A DNA stretch of 64,000 nucleotides from Kistimonas asteriae (GCF_018263925.1 NZ_JAEVHF010000002.1:248001-312000), one strand, 5' to 3'. Positions 9,258 through 18,328 are shown, numbered from the stretch's first letter. Made by a program: numbers and translations. The notes: generated by a model from the letters alone, not told the origin.

Positions 9258-10142
9258 TCAGAACCAGTGGCTCTGGATCAAGGTTTTATCCACCTGTTCC
9301 AGCCAGTTGTTGACCTCTTGCATCAGCACCTTGCTCTCTTTGCGCGTCATATACACCTTGGGACTCCGGTTGAAGGGGGCATCAGGATTTATCACACACA
9401 GTTCCGGCATTACCCGGCTTTTATACAGGGCTTCCACCCGGTCTGTGATCATCACATGTGCTTTCAGCTCAACCAGGGTGCGGAAGGGTTCCACGTTGTC
9501 ATGGGCGATGGTGATGGCTGCCTTCGGCAGCCACTGCCGAGCCAGCAACTCATTGGTGCCGCCGGGGTTTTCCACCACCTGTACAGGTGGGTGCAGGAAC
9601 TCGAACGGCACATTATCCGGTGGTTTGGTGCCGCCGCATTTCACACCCATCCAGTATTGCTGCTTGGGCGTCAGCACGGTATCCATCAATAACGGGGAAC
9701 CACAGGCTAGGGGCTGGTTCAGCAGGGTCAGCAGATCGGCTGTGGAATAGTAGTACAGGTAGGGGTGGAGCTGGCAGTTGGTCAGGGCGACCTTGCCATC
9801 TTCAAACACCGTCTCACTCATCAGGAACTGTTGGCTGCGCCCCTCCGTAAAGGAAATGCCGCCCATGGCCAGGTCGAACTTGCCAGCTGACAGGTCGGCA
9901 TGCAGCGTCGGCCAGCTGGTTTTGACCAGCTCCAGTTCACGGCCCAGGTGCTTGGCCAGGTTTCGAGCCATATCAATGGCGAAGCCTTCCCAGGAGCCGT
10001 CCGGTTTCTGCAGCGTCAGCGGGGGGTAATCGCCGGTACTGCCCACGCGCAGGGGTTCCTGTGTGGTTGCCGGGGGCGTGGCGAAGGCGGTAAGCGACCA
10101 GCAGAACAACAAACCCTGCAGCAGGGTAAGCCAGTGGCGCAT
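9258..10142 (-). CDS. Periplasmic solute-binding protein family 3 (cyclohexadienyl dehydratase-like)
   Basis: 294-residue protein with a signal peptide (MRHWLTLLQGLLFCWSLTAFA) and an SBP_bac_3 domain: LRVGSTGDYPPLT, then GFAIDMARNLAKHLGRELELV and GKFDLAMGGISFTEGRSQQF. This pattern occurs in amino-acid ABC receptors and in PheC-type periplasmic cyclohexadienyl dehydratases, which are longer and more divergent than ordinary receptors. No permease or ATPase gene adjoins it, which favours an enzyme or an orphan receptor. The ATG at 10142 is preferred (GGAG nine bases upstream). It diverges from the cytochrome c5 gene. Confidence 0.8.
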   Translation of the reverse strand: MRHWLTLLQGLLFCWSLTAFATPPATTQEPLRVGSTGDYPPLTLQKPDGSWEGFAIDMARNLAKHLGRELELVKTSWPTLHADLSAGKFDLAMGGISFTEGRSQQFLMSETVFEDGKVALTNCQLHPYLYYYSTADLLTLLNQPLACGSPLLMDTVLTPKQQYWMGVKCGGTKPPDNVPFEFLHPPVQVVENPGGTNELLARQWLPKAAITIAHDNVEPFRTLVELKAHVMITDRVEALYKSRVMPELCVINPDAPFNRSPKVYMTRKESKVLMQEVNNWLEQVDKTLIQSHWF

Positions 10143-10368
10143 GGTGATACTCCGTTGCCTGTCAGGATGAAAGTCGCTGCCAGCGTAGGTGTAATCGCCG
10201 CGGTTCGCCAGTGTATGCCGGAATTGACAGGCAATCGGAATTGTTGCTGGCCGAAGGTTTGGCGTATAATCGCGGCTGCTATAACAATTCAGGCCAGCCC
10301 GGTGTGACACAATTTCATAACGATAATCGTCGGGTGGAGCTCAAGCGTCAGATGATGAGGAACGACTA

Positions 10369-10824
10369 GTGGCATACTTCAAAAAGATGCGCGCTGTACA
10401 GGCTGCAGTACTGCTGGGGGGACTGTTTGCCGGACTGGTCATGGCCAAGCCTGCCGGGGATCTGGATGAAGTCACCCGCAGTGAAATCGCAGACCGGATC
10501 AAACCCGTGGGTAGTCTCTGTGTGGCTGGTGAAGAGTGTGCCGCCGGTGGCGGCGCGGTAGCGGCGGCCTCCGGCCCGCGCAGTGGTGAGCAGGTTTACA
10601 ACACCTACTGTACCGCCTGTCATACCGCCGGCATACTGGGTGCGCCCAAGAAAGGTGACAAAGCGGCCTGGGATAAGCGACTGGCTGATTCCGGTTCCTA
10701 TCAGACCATCCTGGATAACGCGATCAACGGTATCCGCTCCATGCCGGCTAACGGTACCTGTGGCGACTGTTCCAGTGATGAAATCAGTGGTGCCATTGAA
10801 TACATGAGTGGCCTGAAGCCCTGA
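10369..10824 (+). CDS. Cytochrome c5-type periplasmic c-type cytochrome
   Basis: 151-residue small monohaem cytochrome acting as a periplasmic electron carrier. It has an N-terminal hydrophobic segment (about 9-26), then the haem motif C81-TA-C84-H85 and a likely axial methionine M125 in IRSMPANG. Two extra cysteines in GTCGDCS near the C-terminus are typical of cytochrome c5. The start is GTG at 10369 preceded by GATGAGG. A terminator follows directly, so it is probably monocistronic. Confidence 0.92.
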   Translation: MAYFKKMRAVQAAVLLGGLFAGLVMAKPAGDLDEVTRSEIADRIKPVGSLCVAGEECAAGGGAVAAASGPRSGEQVYNTYCTACHTAGILGAPKKGDKAAWDKRLADSGSYQTILDNAINGIRSMPANGTCGDCSSDEISGAIEYMSGLKP

Positions 10825-10852
10825 TCCGGTTCAGGTAATGCGCGTCCTGAAA

Positions 10853-10880
10853 GGCTGCCGTTTGGCGGCCTTTTCTGTTT
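10853..10880 (+). terminator. Rho-independent terminator after the cytochrome c5 gene
   Basis: GGCTGCC-GTTT-GGCGGCC stem with one G-T wobble, followed by TTTTC. It lies 29 bases after the cytochrome stop codon. Confidence 0.8.
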
Positions 10881-10896
10881 CTGGAATCTAAGAATA

Positions 10897-11217
10897 ATGA
10901 CAACTATCGCTGATACACCGGAACCACCCTATTACGCGGTGATCTTTACCTCGCTACGGACCGAAGATGACAACGGTTATGATGACGTGGCCGTGCGGAT
11001 GTTGAAGTTGGCGCAGGAACAGCCGGGTTTTCTCGGTGTGGAGTCCGCCCGTGAAGGGGTGGGCATCACGGTTTCTTACTGGCAGGACATTGCCGCCATT
11101 CGCGCCTGGAAAGCCCAGGCGGACCATCAGGAGGCGCAGCGCCGGGGTAAACAACAATGGTATCGCGACTACCGCGTCCGGGTCTGCCGGGTTGAGCGGG
11201 TGTACGGTTTGTCGTGA
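10897..11217 (+). CDS. Antibiotic biosynthesis monooxygenase (ABM) domain protein
   Basis: 106-residue single-domain protein of the dimeric alpha-beta barrel ABM family. Visible marks are YYAVIFTSLRT at the N-terminus, EQPGFLGVESARE in the middle and the strand ITVSYWQDIAAIRAWK typical of YciI/ABM-type barrels. Such proteins are often small monooxygenases or ligand-binding proteins; the substrate cannot be told. The ATG is at 10897, just after the cytochrome terminator. Confidence 0.85.
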   Translation: MTTIADTPEPPYYAVIFTSLRTEDDNGYDDVAVRMLKLAQEQPGFLGVESAREGVGITVSYWQDIAAIRAWKAQADHQEAQRRGKQQWYRDYRVRVCRVERVYGLS

Positions 11218-11335
11218 AACGTCGTTTATTCAGCAGAGCATGATTTGGATTCATTATTGTTCATAACTGGCGAGACCCGGCATGACGGGTAATAGTTATC
11301 AATGGTGAATGGGGCTACGTGCTGGGAGATTTCTG

Positions 11336-11656
11336 ATGCTGATGACGACAACGCCGACGGTACAGGGACGTACCATTACCCACTACCGGGGAATCGTCGT
11401 GGGTGAAGCGATCATGGGAGCAAATCTGTTCAAGGATCTGTTTGCGGGTATTCGCGATGTTATTGGTGGTCGTGCCGGAGCCTACGAAAAAGAGCTGGCC
11501 AAAGCACGGCAGGTGGCGTTTTCCGAACTGGAAGACAATGCTCGGGCACTCGGCGGCAACGGGGTGGTGGGGATTGATCTTGATTATGAAGTGGTCGGTG
11601 AGAAGGGCAGTATGCTGATGGTCAGTATTAGCGGTACGGCGGTTTCTCTGGAGTAA
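11336..11656 (+). CDS. YbjQ family protein (DUF74, putative heavy-metal-binding)
   Basis: About 106 residues, the usual YbjQ length. Recognisable blocks are [16 protein letters not shown] near the N-terminus, [20 protein letters not shown] in the helical middle and [13 protein letters not shown] at the end. Members form pentameric barrels of uncertain function. ATG 11336 has GGGAG about seven bases upstream; an in-frame ATG at 11342 is also possible. Confidence 0.88.
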   Translation: MLMTTTPTVQGRTITHYRGIVVGEAIMGANLFKDLFAGIRDVIGGRAGAYEKELAKARQVAFSELEDNARALGGNGVVGIDLDYEVVGEKGSMLMVSISGTAVSLE

Positions 11657-11730
11657 GCGGGCAGGAATTCCGCGTATCCTGCCTTTCAGCTTGAGCTGTG
11701 CGTTTCCTACCGATAACTACGAGCCGGCAT

Positions 11731-12669
11731 TCACCATTCAAAGACAAACCTTGGATCGTGCAATGCCTGCTCAGGCGTCTGTATCACCCTGAAATCGGGA
11801 TAGAGTTCGCTGGTGCGCAGGGTTTCATCGGTGAAGGCCGTCAGCAGGCCCAGTATATAGACGACATAGTTGATGCCCCAGCGTTCGAGGTCGGTTTCTG
11901 CGCCTTTCTTGGCGCTGACTTCACTGCCAGCACTCGCGCGCGCTTCGATGATGTAATCCGTTGAGTAGTGCTGGTATTCAAAGGGGTACGCAGGAAACGA
12001 GTTCTTGAGAATCTCCAGCATCCGGCTTTGAGACAGCACGTTGAAATCTACCTGTACACAGTGGTTCAGGGTGCGTTTATCGGTGAAGGCCAGTGCGGCT
12101 ATACGTCCGATGTCTTGAATATGGTGGGTGTAAATGGGGAGATCGAGATCGCCGAATGTCGTGATCTTCGGGAAAAAGCGAAGATTGGGTAGGAAATAGT
12201 CAAAAATACCGCCGTTATAAAACAGCGTCCAGCCGATGTCTGCATTGAACAGTTTGTCGTGCAGGCGCTTCTTGTTATCAAACACTTCCCCTTCACCCAT
12301 CTTGATCGCACGGGTGTGAGCGCCAAACTCCGAGGGGACAAACCGTTTAACACCAGCCTGAATAGCGGCTTCCAGCCACAGTGGTTCAGATTGTGTGATG
12401 ATCTCTTTTGAACCGGGTACCGCACAGATCAGGGTCTCAATTCCGGATAAGGCGTTTGCCATGGCGGTGACGTCTGACATATCCGCAAGTTCTGTCAGGT
12501 GCGCGCCGTATTGCACCAGCATCTGCAATTTGTCGTTTTTGGGTCGGCCCCGGGCGCGTGCCAGTAGCGTGACATCATGTCCCTGCAACAGCAGGTTGAT
12601 GGTTAACGGCAGTCCGACCTGCCCCGTGGCGCCAATAATGGCGACTCGCCGCTTGCTGACAGAAACCAT
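11731..12669 (-). CDS. NmrA-like NAD(P)-binding protein (isoflavone-reductase-like)
   Basis: About 312 residues with a Rossmann fold: VAIIGATGQVG carries the GxxGxxG dinucleotide motif at the N-terminus, followed by LLARARGRPK, which suggests NADPH binding. The body matches NmrA/isoflavone reductase-like oxidoreductases (VKRFVPSEFG, GWTLFYNGGIFDYFLP, YTHHIQDIGRIAALAF). The substrate is unknown. The ATG at 12669 has GGGA with good spacing; another ATG at 12681 would add four residues. It stands alone on the minus strand between forward genes. Confidence 0.85.
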   Translation of the reverse strand: MVSVSKRRVAIIGATGQVGLPLTINLLLQGHDVTLLARARGRPKNDKLQMLVQYGAHLTELADMSDVTAMANALSGIETLICAVPGSKEIITQSEPLWLEAAIQAGVKRFVPSEFGAHTRAIKMGEGEVFDNKKRLHDKLFNADIGWTLFYNGGIFDYFLPNLRFFPKITTFGDLDLPIYTHHIQDIGRIAALAFTDKRTLNHCVQVDFNVLSQSRMLEILKNSFPAYPFEYQHYSTDYIIEARASAGSEVSAKKGAETDLERWGINYVVYILGLLTAFTDETLRTSELYPDFRVIQTPEQALHDPRFVFEW

Positions 12670-12866
12670 GGTACTTCCCATTTAACCGTCTGATAGTGAA
12701 TCAGTGAATGAGGGTATAGCCAGGACAGAAACTATAGCAGGGCAGGATGTAATCAATCGTTCCGAATGGATAGTCTGTCAGCAAGGAGAAAGTGACGCGA
12801 CATTGATCCACTGCCCCAAAGGATTATGATGCGAGCTTTACTGTATGATCCTACGACACTATCTCC

Positions 12867-13340
12867 ATGACACCAGCCATTAATGTTGCCCGTAAGCAGG
12901 GCATTACCCATCATGTCCATCAGTATGACCATGACCCGTCCGCGGCCTCTTACGGCACCGAGGCGGCAGAAGCCCTCGGACTGGAAGGTAACCGGGTGTT
13001 CAAGACACTACTGGTGTCGCTCAATGGCGATGCCCGCCAGCTGGGCGTGGCGATTGTTCCGGTTACCCGGCAGCTGGACCTGAAAGCCTGCGCCAAGGCA
13101 TTGCAGGCCAAGAAAGCCGACATGGCTAATCCGAAGGATGCTGAACGTGCCACCGGTTACGTTGTGGGGGGGATCAGTCCTCTGGGACAGAGGAAGCGAT
13201 TGCCGACAGTGCTGGACAGCTCCGCTCAAGCGTTCGACACTATCTATGTCAGCGCTGGTCGACGCGGACTGGAAATTGAACTGGCGCCGAATGACCTTAT
13301 GGGTATCTGTCTGGCTGTAAAGGCAGCGATTGCGCGCTAA
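12867..13340 (+). CDS. ybaK: Cys-tRNA(Pro)/Cys-tRNA(Cys) deacylase YbaK
   Basis: 157-residue trans-editing enzyme that hydrolyses mischarged Cys-tRNA(Pro). The conserved lysine essential in E. coli YbaK, K46, falls at exactly residue 46 here (NRVFKTLLV). Other family blocks are present: GYVVGGISPLGQRKRLPT and a terminal LEIELAPNDL. Length is normal. It is preceded by 185 bases after the divergent NmrA-like gene, so it probably has its own promoter. Confidence 0.95.
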   Translation: MTPAINVARKQGITHHVHQYDHDPSAASYGTEAAEALGLEGNRVFKTLLVSLNGDARQLGVAIVPVTRQLDLKACAKALQAKKADMANPKDAERATGYVVGGISPLGQRKRLPTVLDSSAQAFDTIYVSAGRRGLEIELAPNDLMGICLAVKAAIAR

Positions 13341-13469
13341 CGCGGTGGATGGGGATCTGTCAGTGTGAATCTGGCTGGTACCATGATACTGGTCAATACA
13401 CCCATTGCGCATGTGGTTAACCCTGAAGATCGGGTCTACATAACAACACTTAGCCAATGGGAGATAGCC

Positions 13470-14048
13470 ATGTCACGTCTGCTGGATCGTCTCAAGAATG
13501 ACCATAAACATCTGAAATGCCTGCTCGACAGACTGGATCAGGAAATGGCGTATTACCGCCAAGATGAGAGCCGCTCGCCAAAACTCTTAGTGATCCTGGA
13601 TGCCCTCGACTATATCCGCACCTGGCCTGAGCATTTTCATCATCCGCTGGAAGACCGGGTGTTTTCGATGATGCATGCGCGCAGCACGGATCCTGAGCTA
13701 CGGGACGTCATTGATCGGGTGAGGGCGCAGCATAAAAACCTGGAAGCGTTGACCCAAAAGCTGGGCGCGGATTTCAACGCCATCGTCAATGATCAGGTCG
13801 TGCCGATAGAAACCGTCATGCAGGATTACCGGCGCTATATTGACCTGCAGCTGGAACACCTGGCGTGTGAAAACCAGTTTATTCTGCCAATGATTGATGC
13901 CTGCCTGCTGCCTGAGGATATCGCCATTATTGATAAGGAGCTGGATGATCAGTATCGGGAAATGGGCACGCAGCAACTGCGGAATGAATACGCCGAGCTG
14001 TACCATTTTGTCGTCGATGATCAGAAGGAAATCTCACAGCCTGTTTGA
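13470..14048 (+). CDS. Hemerythrin-like domain protein
   Basis: 192-residue helical protein of the hemerythrin HHE family. It has a DHKHLKCLLD helix at the N-terminus, PEHFHHPLEDRVF in the second helix, RAQHKNLEAL, and a later E-H-x3-E segment (LEHLACENQFILP). These His/Glu residues form a di-iron site sensing or binding O2 or NO. ATG 13470 has GGGAG seven bases upstream; a farther upstream frame extension lacks a site. The gene follows ybaK by 129 bases in the same direction. Confidence 0.9.
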   Translation: MSRLLDRLKNDHKHLKCLLDRLDQEMAYYRQDESRSPKLLVILDALDYIRTWPEHFHHPLEDRVFSMMHARSTDPELRDVIDRVRAQHKNLEALTQKLGADFNAIVNDQVVPIETVMQDYRRYIDLQLEHLACENQFILPMIDACLLPEDIAIIDKELDDQYREMGTQQLRNEYAELYHFVVDDQKEISQPV

Positions 14049-14137
14049 GACCTGTCCGTCATTGGTCGCGGCAAGGGCTATTGTATAGTGAGTCAATCAG
14101 GCATTGTGTGGATACATGCACAGGGAGATGGCCAACA

Positions 14138-14926
14138 ATGATGCGTCGGTTGTTATTCGTTTTGATCGCGACAGTCTGTCTGGCTCAGTCTGTGGTGGCG
14201 GCTGAGCGTCAGATTCAGAGTATCAGCCTGTTCCGTGCTGATTCCAACGAAGTGGCCAGGCTGGTCAAGCCGCTGCTGTCGAAGGACAGTATCGTGATGC
14301 CTTACCGTAACGAGCTTGTGCTCAATGTGACCGATGAAGAGTTCGAGACCGTCAAGGCGCTGGTCAGCAAGCTGGATAGTCCACCGCATCAGTTAATGAT
14401 TACGGTGCGTACTCCGGGACGTAAGACGATGGCCGGGCGCACTGTCGGTGTGGATGGTGTTATCAGCAGCGAGGGGCATGGACAGGGCAGCGTGGTGATA
14501 TCCACAGGCTCCAGCCAGTCGGCGCGTCGTGGCGAGCAGACGGTGAGGGCAACGGAAGGGCTACCCGCCTATATCAGTGTAGGGCGTGAAGTACCGGTCA
14601 AGACGGGCATGTTCGATGAAGATGGCCGCTATCGCACGAAAACCGATTACAAGACGGCGGAACGGGGTTTTTATGTCAGCGCCCGGGTTCAGGGTGACCG
14701 CGTTGTGCTGGATATCCACCATGCGGATGACAGTGTCCGGCACGATGGTGAATCGTTTGACCGCCGGGCGGTGGATACGGAGGTCGCAGGTAAGGTCGGT
14801 GAATGGATAACTATCAGCAGTACCACCCGGGAAGGGTCTGGACGGACGTCCGGCTTCAATGTGCGGCGATACAGCACGGTGGATTCTGTCTATGAGGTGT
14901 TAGTCAAAGTCGACGTGGTGGAATAG
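14138..14926 (+). CDS. Periplasmic protein with a secretin N0/N1-like (NolW-type) domain
   Basis: 262 residues. The signal peptide (RRLLFVLIATVCLAQSVVA) is followed by a short domain (about 25-90) with the pattern of secretin N-domains: SLFRADSNEVARLVKPLL, then NELVLNVTDEE and VKALVSKLDSPPHQLMITV. There is no secretin pore domain, so it is not itself a secretin. The rest (about 95-262) is Gly/Ser/Thr-rich and ends in beta strands. It may be a periplasmic accessory to a secretin or pilus system, but no such genes adjoin it. ATG 14138 has GGGAGATGG upstream. Confidence 0.7.
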   Translation: MMRRLLFVLIATVCLAQSVVAAERQIQSISLFRADSNEVARLVKPLLSKDSIVMPYRNELVLNVTDEEFETVKALVSKLDSPPHQLMITVRTPGRKTMAGRTVGVDGVISSEGHGQGSVVISTGSSQSARRGEQTVRATEGLPAYISVGREVPVKTGMFDEDGRYRTKTDYKTAERGFYVSARVQGDRVVLDIHHADDSVRHDGESFDRRAVDTEVAGKVGEWITISSTTREGSGRTSGFNVRRYSTVDSVYEVLVKVDVVE

Positions 14927-14948
14927 TACGCTGCTCGTTGCAAATGCC

Positions 14949-14998
14949 TGTTACCCACTCTCTGAAAGGCGTTACCGTTGTTGTGATTACTGGTAACA
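14949..14998 (+). promoter_or_regulatory. CbrB-like upstream activator site, copy A
   Basis: TGTTACC (14949-14955), then GTTACC (14971-14976) facing GGTAACA (14992-14998), with 17 bases between GTTAC and GTAAC. The array ends 74 bases before the sigma-54 promoter. The same arrangement recurs in front of the two related RNAs. It resembles the GTTAC/GTAAC palindromes I recall for CbrB in Pseudomonas; that identity is inference. Confidence 0.65.
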
Positions 14999-15072
14999 AA
15001 CAGCGTGCAAAGCACGGTCTGTTTTCATGGTTTCATTGTTTATCTTTATGTTTTTATTAGGTTTTTAATTTT

Positions 15073-15088
15073 TGGCACGAGACCTGTA
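15073..15088 (+). promoter_or_regulatory. Sigma-54 (RpoN) promoter of RNA A
   Basis: TGGCACGAGACCTGTA matches the consensus TGGCACG-N4-TTGCW with exact 12-bp spacing between the -24 and -12 guanines; the -12 box is CTGTA. The predicted +1 is at about 15099 in CACAATAAAA. Confidence 0.75.
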
Positions 15089-15098
15089 ATAGTAAGGT

Positions 15099-15322
15099 CA
15101 CAATAAAAATAATAAGAACAACGCTCTACCTGGCCCATAACAATAACAACAAGGGGCGGCAAGTTGATCACTTTGTAGGTTGCTTTTTTGCGGTAGGAAA
15201 CCAACAGGGAAACGCGGCACGGAAGCAAACAAGGCATTGGCCGCACAGCCTGTAAAGTGATCCACTTGTATCATTACTGCTACTGCCTGTATCAAAACGC
15301 AGCCTCACGGCTGCGTTTTTTT
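15099..15322 (+). ncRNA. CrcZ-like Hfq/Crc-sequestering small RNA, copy A
   Basis: Predicted ~224-nt transcript from the sigma-54 promoter to a strong terminator. It carries two uninterrupted (AAN)n arrays: seven units at 15102-15122 and five at 15139-15153. These match the AAnAAnAA catabolite-activity motifs through which CrcZ titrates Hfq/Crc in Pseudomonas. AAGTTGATCACTTT (15161-15174) pairs with AAAGTGATCCACTT (15254-15267) with one mismatch, enclosing a ~80-nt domain. Small reading frames overlapping it have no ribosome-binding site and are not considered genes. Two related copies lie near 22.9 and 24.4 kb. Function is by analogy; expression is not proven. Confidence 0.78.
15294..15322 (+). 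terminator. Rho-independent terminator of RNA A
   Basis: AACGCAGCC-TCAC-GGCTGCGTT stem extended by A/T pairs, followed by seven T residues. It lies 27 bases before the convergent DUF885 gene stop and may serve both. Confidence 0.9.
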
Positions 15323-15348
15323 ATGGGCAATTGTTCTATCCGTGTCGC

Positions 15349-17178
15349 TTAGCCCTGGTTGTTTAGCTGTTCCTGCGTCCAGTTGTTTAGCTTGGCTTCC
15401 AGGATGGTCATGGGCAGTGCGCCACTGTCCAGTACTTCGTCGTGGAAATAACGGATGTCGAACTGGTCACCCAACGCCTGCTGTGAAGATTCGCGGAGGC
15501 GGGTGATAGTCAGCTGGCCGATCTTGTAGGACAGTGCCTGTCCGGCAATGGCTGCATATCGACGTACTTCAGTGTGGATATCGCCATCACCGAGGGCAGA
15601 GTTGTCCCGCATGTACTGCTCAGCCTGTTCGAGGCTCCAGTCGTAATGGTGCAGGCCGGTATCCACGACCAGGCGCATGGCGCGCAGCATCTCTTCGTTC
15701 AGCTTACCGAAGTACTGGAGGGGATCCTGTTCAAGTCCCATCATCCGTCCCAGTGATTCCGCGTAAACGCCCCAGCCTTCGCTGTAAGCGGTGTAGTCAC
15801 TGTAGATCTGGAACTTGGGCGCATTCTCCAGCTCCTGCTTGATGGACACCTGGAAGTGGTGACCCGGTGCCGCTTCATGGAGGAACAGGGTTTCCTTGTT
15901 CCACATCGGCAGCTGGTAATCGCGACCGGTATTTACGAAGAACATGCCTGGACGGCTGCCGTCCGGTGTGCCTTCGTTGTAATAGCCGACGCCGGCACTG
16001 TTTTCAGTGGCCTTGGGCACGGGCTTGATCACATAGTCAGCCTTCGGCATGCGGTGGAAGTACTCGGGCAGTACAGCATCCACCTGCGCTTTGTACGCTT
16101 CGTAATCGGCGACCTGTTGCTTGGGGTCTTTCCAGTAGAACTGGTCACCCTTGAGATAGGTGAAGAATTCTTTCAGTGATCCTTTGAAGCCGTAATCTGT
16201 CTTGGCCTGTTCCATTTCGCTCAGAATACGCGCCACTTCTTTTTTGCCAATGTCGTGGATTTCTTCAGCAGAGAGTGTTGTGGTGGTATTCACATCGGCC
16301 AGGTACTGGTACCAGGCATCACCGTTTGGCAGTTCACCGTAGGCGACGGTTGTTCTTGGTTTGTATTCCTGCTTCAGGAAGTCAGCCAGACGGGTATAGG
16401 CAGGGTCGATCACCTGGGTGATCTTTTCGCGGTATGCGACTGACAGACGTTCACGGTCTTCTGCGCTGAAGGTTTCCGGCATATGGCTGACGGGCTTCCA
16501 GAAACCACTCTTCTCGGGATCAGCAGTAACGTAGCCTTCCAGTTGTGGAATGACCATATTCACCAGAACCTGGGGCAGGACAACGTCGTGCTTCATGCCT
16601 TCGCGCATACGCTGAATGGACTGGTCCACCCAGTGGGCGAAGCCATCGGATTTTTTCAGGAAATCCTCATAATCTTTCACCGTCTTAAACGGCTGTGCAT
16701 AAGTCCCTGTGCCCAGTTCCGCAAAGGTATTGGCGCGGCTGTAGAACTGGTTGAAAGGCAGGTACTGGGAAGGGAACTCGAATCCGCGCAGAGCCATTTT
16801 ACGGTCATAGATGAACTGGTCGTAGGCGATCTGCAAGTCATGGGGCAGCGCGGCGCGATCCAGTTGCTCAACCTTGTCCAGGTAAGTCTGCTCCAGTTGC
16901 TTTTGCGCTGTGAGGTAATCGTCGCTCAGGTAATCACCGAACTGGTCGTTGTAGGTGTAAATGCCAAGCATAGGCGCGGTGAACGGATTCAGGGCGACAT
17001 TCTTGTTGAAATAGGCATCCACTGTTGTCCGGAATTGCTGAGCAACCTGTTGTTCCTGTGAGGCCTGGGCGGTTGTGAGCTGAGCCGGTTCTTCGGTAGA
17101 TGAGCTGCAGGCGGTCAGCAGAAGGGGAGCGCTGATAGCCGCTGCAACCGCGAGGGGGAGTAGGGACTTCTTGAACAT
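15349..17178 (-). CDS. DUF885 family lipoprotein, putative metallopeptidase
   Basis: 609 residues. The lipoprotein signal is clear: hydrophobic LLPLAVAAAISAPLLLTA, then lipobox cysteine C24 followed by SSSTEEPAQ. The DUF885 body contains the metal-binding-like motif HEAAPGHHF, plus a downstream EGWGVYAESLG block that could supply the third ligand. Members are likely zinc-dependent peptidases or carboxypeptidases anchored in the envelope. ATG 17178 is chosen because the lipoprotein signal starts there and AAGGA precedes it. It is transcribed towards RNA A. Confidence 0.9.
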   Translation of the reverse strand: MFKKSLLPLAVAAAISAPLLLTACSSSTEEPAQLTTAQASQEQQVAQQFRTTVDAYFNKNVALNPFTAPMLGIYTYNDQFGDYLSDDYLTAQKQLEQTYLDKVEQLDRAALPHDLQIAYDQFIYDRKMALRGFEFPSQYLPFNQFYSRANTFAELGTGTYAQPFKTVKDYEDFLKKSDGFAHWVDQSIQRMREGMKHDVVLPQVLVNMVIPQLEGYVTADPEKSGFWKPVSHMPETFSAEDRERLSVAYREKITQVIDPAYTRLADFLKQEYKPRTTVAYGELPNGDAWYQYLADVNTTTTLSAEEIHDIGKKEVARILSEMEQAKTDYGFKGSLKEFFTYLKGDQFYWKDPKQQVADYEAYKAQVDAVLPEYFHRMPKADYVIKPVPKATENSAGVGYYNEGTPDGSRPGMFFVNTGRDYQLPMWNKETLFLHEAAPGHHFQVSIKQELENAPKFQIYSDYTAYSEGWGVYAESLGRMMGLEQDPLQYFGKLNEEMLRAMRLVVDTGLHHYDWSLEQAEQYMRDNSALGDGDIHTEVRRYAAIAGQALSYKIGQLTITRLRESSQQALGDQFDIRYFHDEVLDSGALPMTILEAKLNNWTQEQLNNQG

Positions 17179-17224
17179 GTTGCGTGGGTCCTTAGGTGAA
17201 GCGTCGTTATAAAAGGACAAGATA

Positions 17225-17248
17225 GCCCGTTGTCATGCGACAACGGGC
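17225..17248. terminator. Perfect 10-bp hairpin between two lipoprotein genes
   Basis: GCCCGTTGTC-ATGC-GACAACGGGC. It lies between the stop of the small lipoprotein gene and the start of the DUF885 gene, both on the minus strand. There is no T-tract on either side, so it may be an mRNA stabiliser or a weak terminator. Confidence 0.5.
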
Positions 17249-17335
17249 GGACTGATTCTAGGAGGGACGCCACAACAGGACGTTGATGCGTATCAAACGG
17301 AACGGGTTATTTGGAGGATTGCCTGAAAGTCAGGC

Positions 17336-17599
17336 TCAACGGCTGTTTTCGTCCTCTGCAGGTGAGGGTTTGAGTAGTTTTTCCCGCTCGTCCATATAGT
17401 CGTCATAAGGCATACGTTGTGCTTTCAGACACGTCTCTTGCTGTGAATAAGGCAGACGAAGGCAGTTGAACGAGTTGTTGTTCCACTCGTCATAATAGGG
17501 TTCATATTCATCACGCGTGCAGCCGGACAGCAGAACTATCAATGTGCCTGCCAGGGCTATGGAGAGAATGCGACTGAAATACGGTCTGTAAGAAATCAT
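17336..17599 (-). CDS. Small lipoprotein of unknown function
   Basis: 87 residues with a signal ending in a lipobox (LIVLLSGC). The mature part starts TRDEYEPYYDEW and is rich in Tyr, Asp and Glu, with two further cysteines and a charged tail. No family is recognised. ATG 17599 is used; a TTG directly before it is in frame. It is upstream of, and co-directional with, the DUF885 lipoprotein gene but separated by a hairpin. Confidence 0.7.
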   Translation of the reverse strand: MISYRPYFSRILSIALAGTLIVLLSGCTRDEYEPYYDEWNNNSFNCLRLPYSQQETCLKAQRMPYDDYMDEREKLLKPSPAEDENSR

Positions 17600-17690
17600 C
17601 AACAGTGGACCTGTGGATAGGTGGTACGGAATTTCTCCGGTTTATCGCCTAAGCTGAAATTGAACCTTAAACGTGACGCAGGGACGCATC

Positions 17691-18026
17691 ATGTGGCTAC
17701 TGACCAGCAGCGGTATTATAAGTATCGTGCAGCATCGTGAGAACCCGAACCTTATGGTCGTTCGGGCCAGCAGTGAAAAGGCGTTAAGGGAGTTTGTTCC
17801 CTACGCCTACAGTCGGACAGCAAAGCGAAAACCGGTCAAACGGTTGCCATGGCGCATCAGCCTGCCCCGCCAGACGGTGAGGGTGCTGGTGCATGCCCAG
17901 TTTAACGCGGTTGCTTACGACAACTTCCCCAACACGATTCGTGATGACCAATATCACAATGTGTTTATGGAGCTCTACCGGATGACGGATGCACTGAAGG
18001 CTGAACGCAAGGAAAGCGTCGCCTGA
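17691..18026 (+). CDS. Conserved hypothetical protein
   Basis: 111 residues starting MWLLTSSGIISIVQH, followed by a strand pattern NLMVVRASSEKALREFVP. This layout resembles a small uncharacterised proteobacterial family. There is no signal peptide or membrane segment. The ATG at 17691 has CAGGGA upstream. A strong terminator follows within 20 bases, so it is monocistronic. Function unknown. Confidence 0.75.
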   Translation: MWLLTSSGIISIVQHRENPNLMVVRASSEKALREFVPYAYSRTAKRKPVKRLPWRISLPRQTVRVLVHAQFNAVAYDNFPNTIRDDQYHNVFMELYRMTDALKAERKESVA

Positions 18027-18046
18027 CAGTGGTTCGATAACGGGTA

Positions 18047-18073
18047 AAAAACGCAGCATAGCTGCGTTTTTTT
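18047..18073 (+). terminator. Rho-independent terminator
   Basis: AAAAACGCAGC-ATA-GCTGCGTTTTT stem continuing into a seven-T run, 20 bases after the preceding stop codon. Confidence 0.92.
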
Positions 18074-18328
18074 ATGCTGGCTTTTTGAGTTGCAGGGAAG
18101 GCATAACCCACAGATTGCATTGATATTTCTGAATACGCGTTTCTTGCCTGATATTTTTAAACGATCTAACCAGTAAGGAAACACGTTTTCTGCGGTGAAC
18201 TATATTCGGTCAACGCTTTTGGGCGTGCGTTGGGCAAGGGTGAGCCTGTGCAGGGTTTATCCTTAATGAAGCGTTGTCACAGGCCTGCAGCAATGGCTTC
18301 AGTTTGGATCGCAGGTGGAGGTGTCTGA

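Noticed and set aside
15046-15295. Short minus-strand reading frames over the first A-rich intergenic region
   Set aside because: They lack ribosome-binding sites, overlap the conserved RNA architecture, and their residues come from the repetitive AAN arrays.
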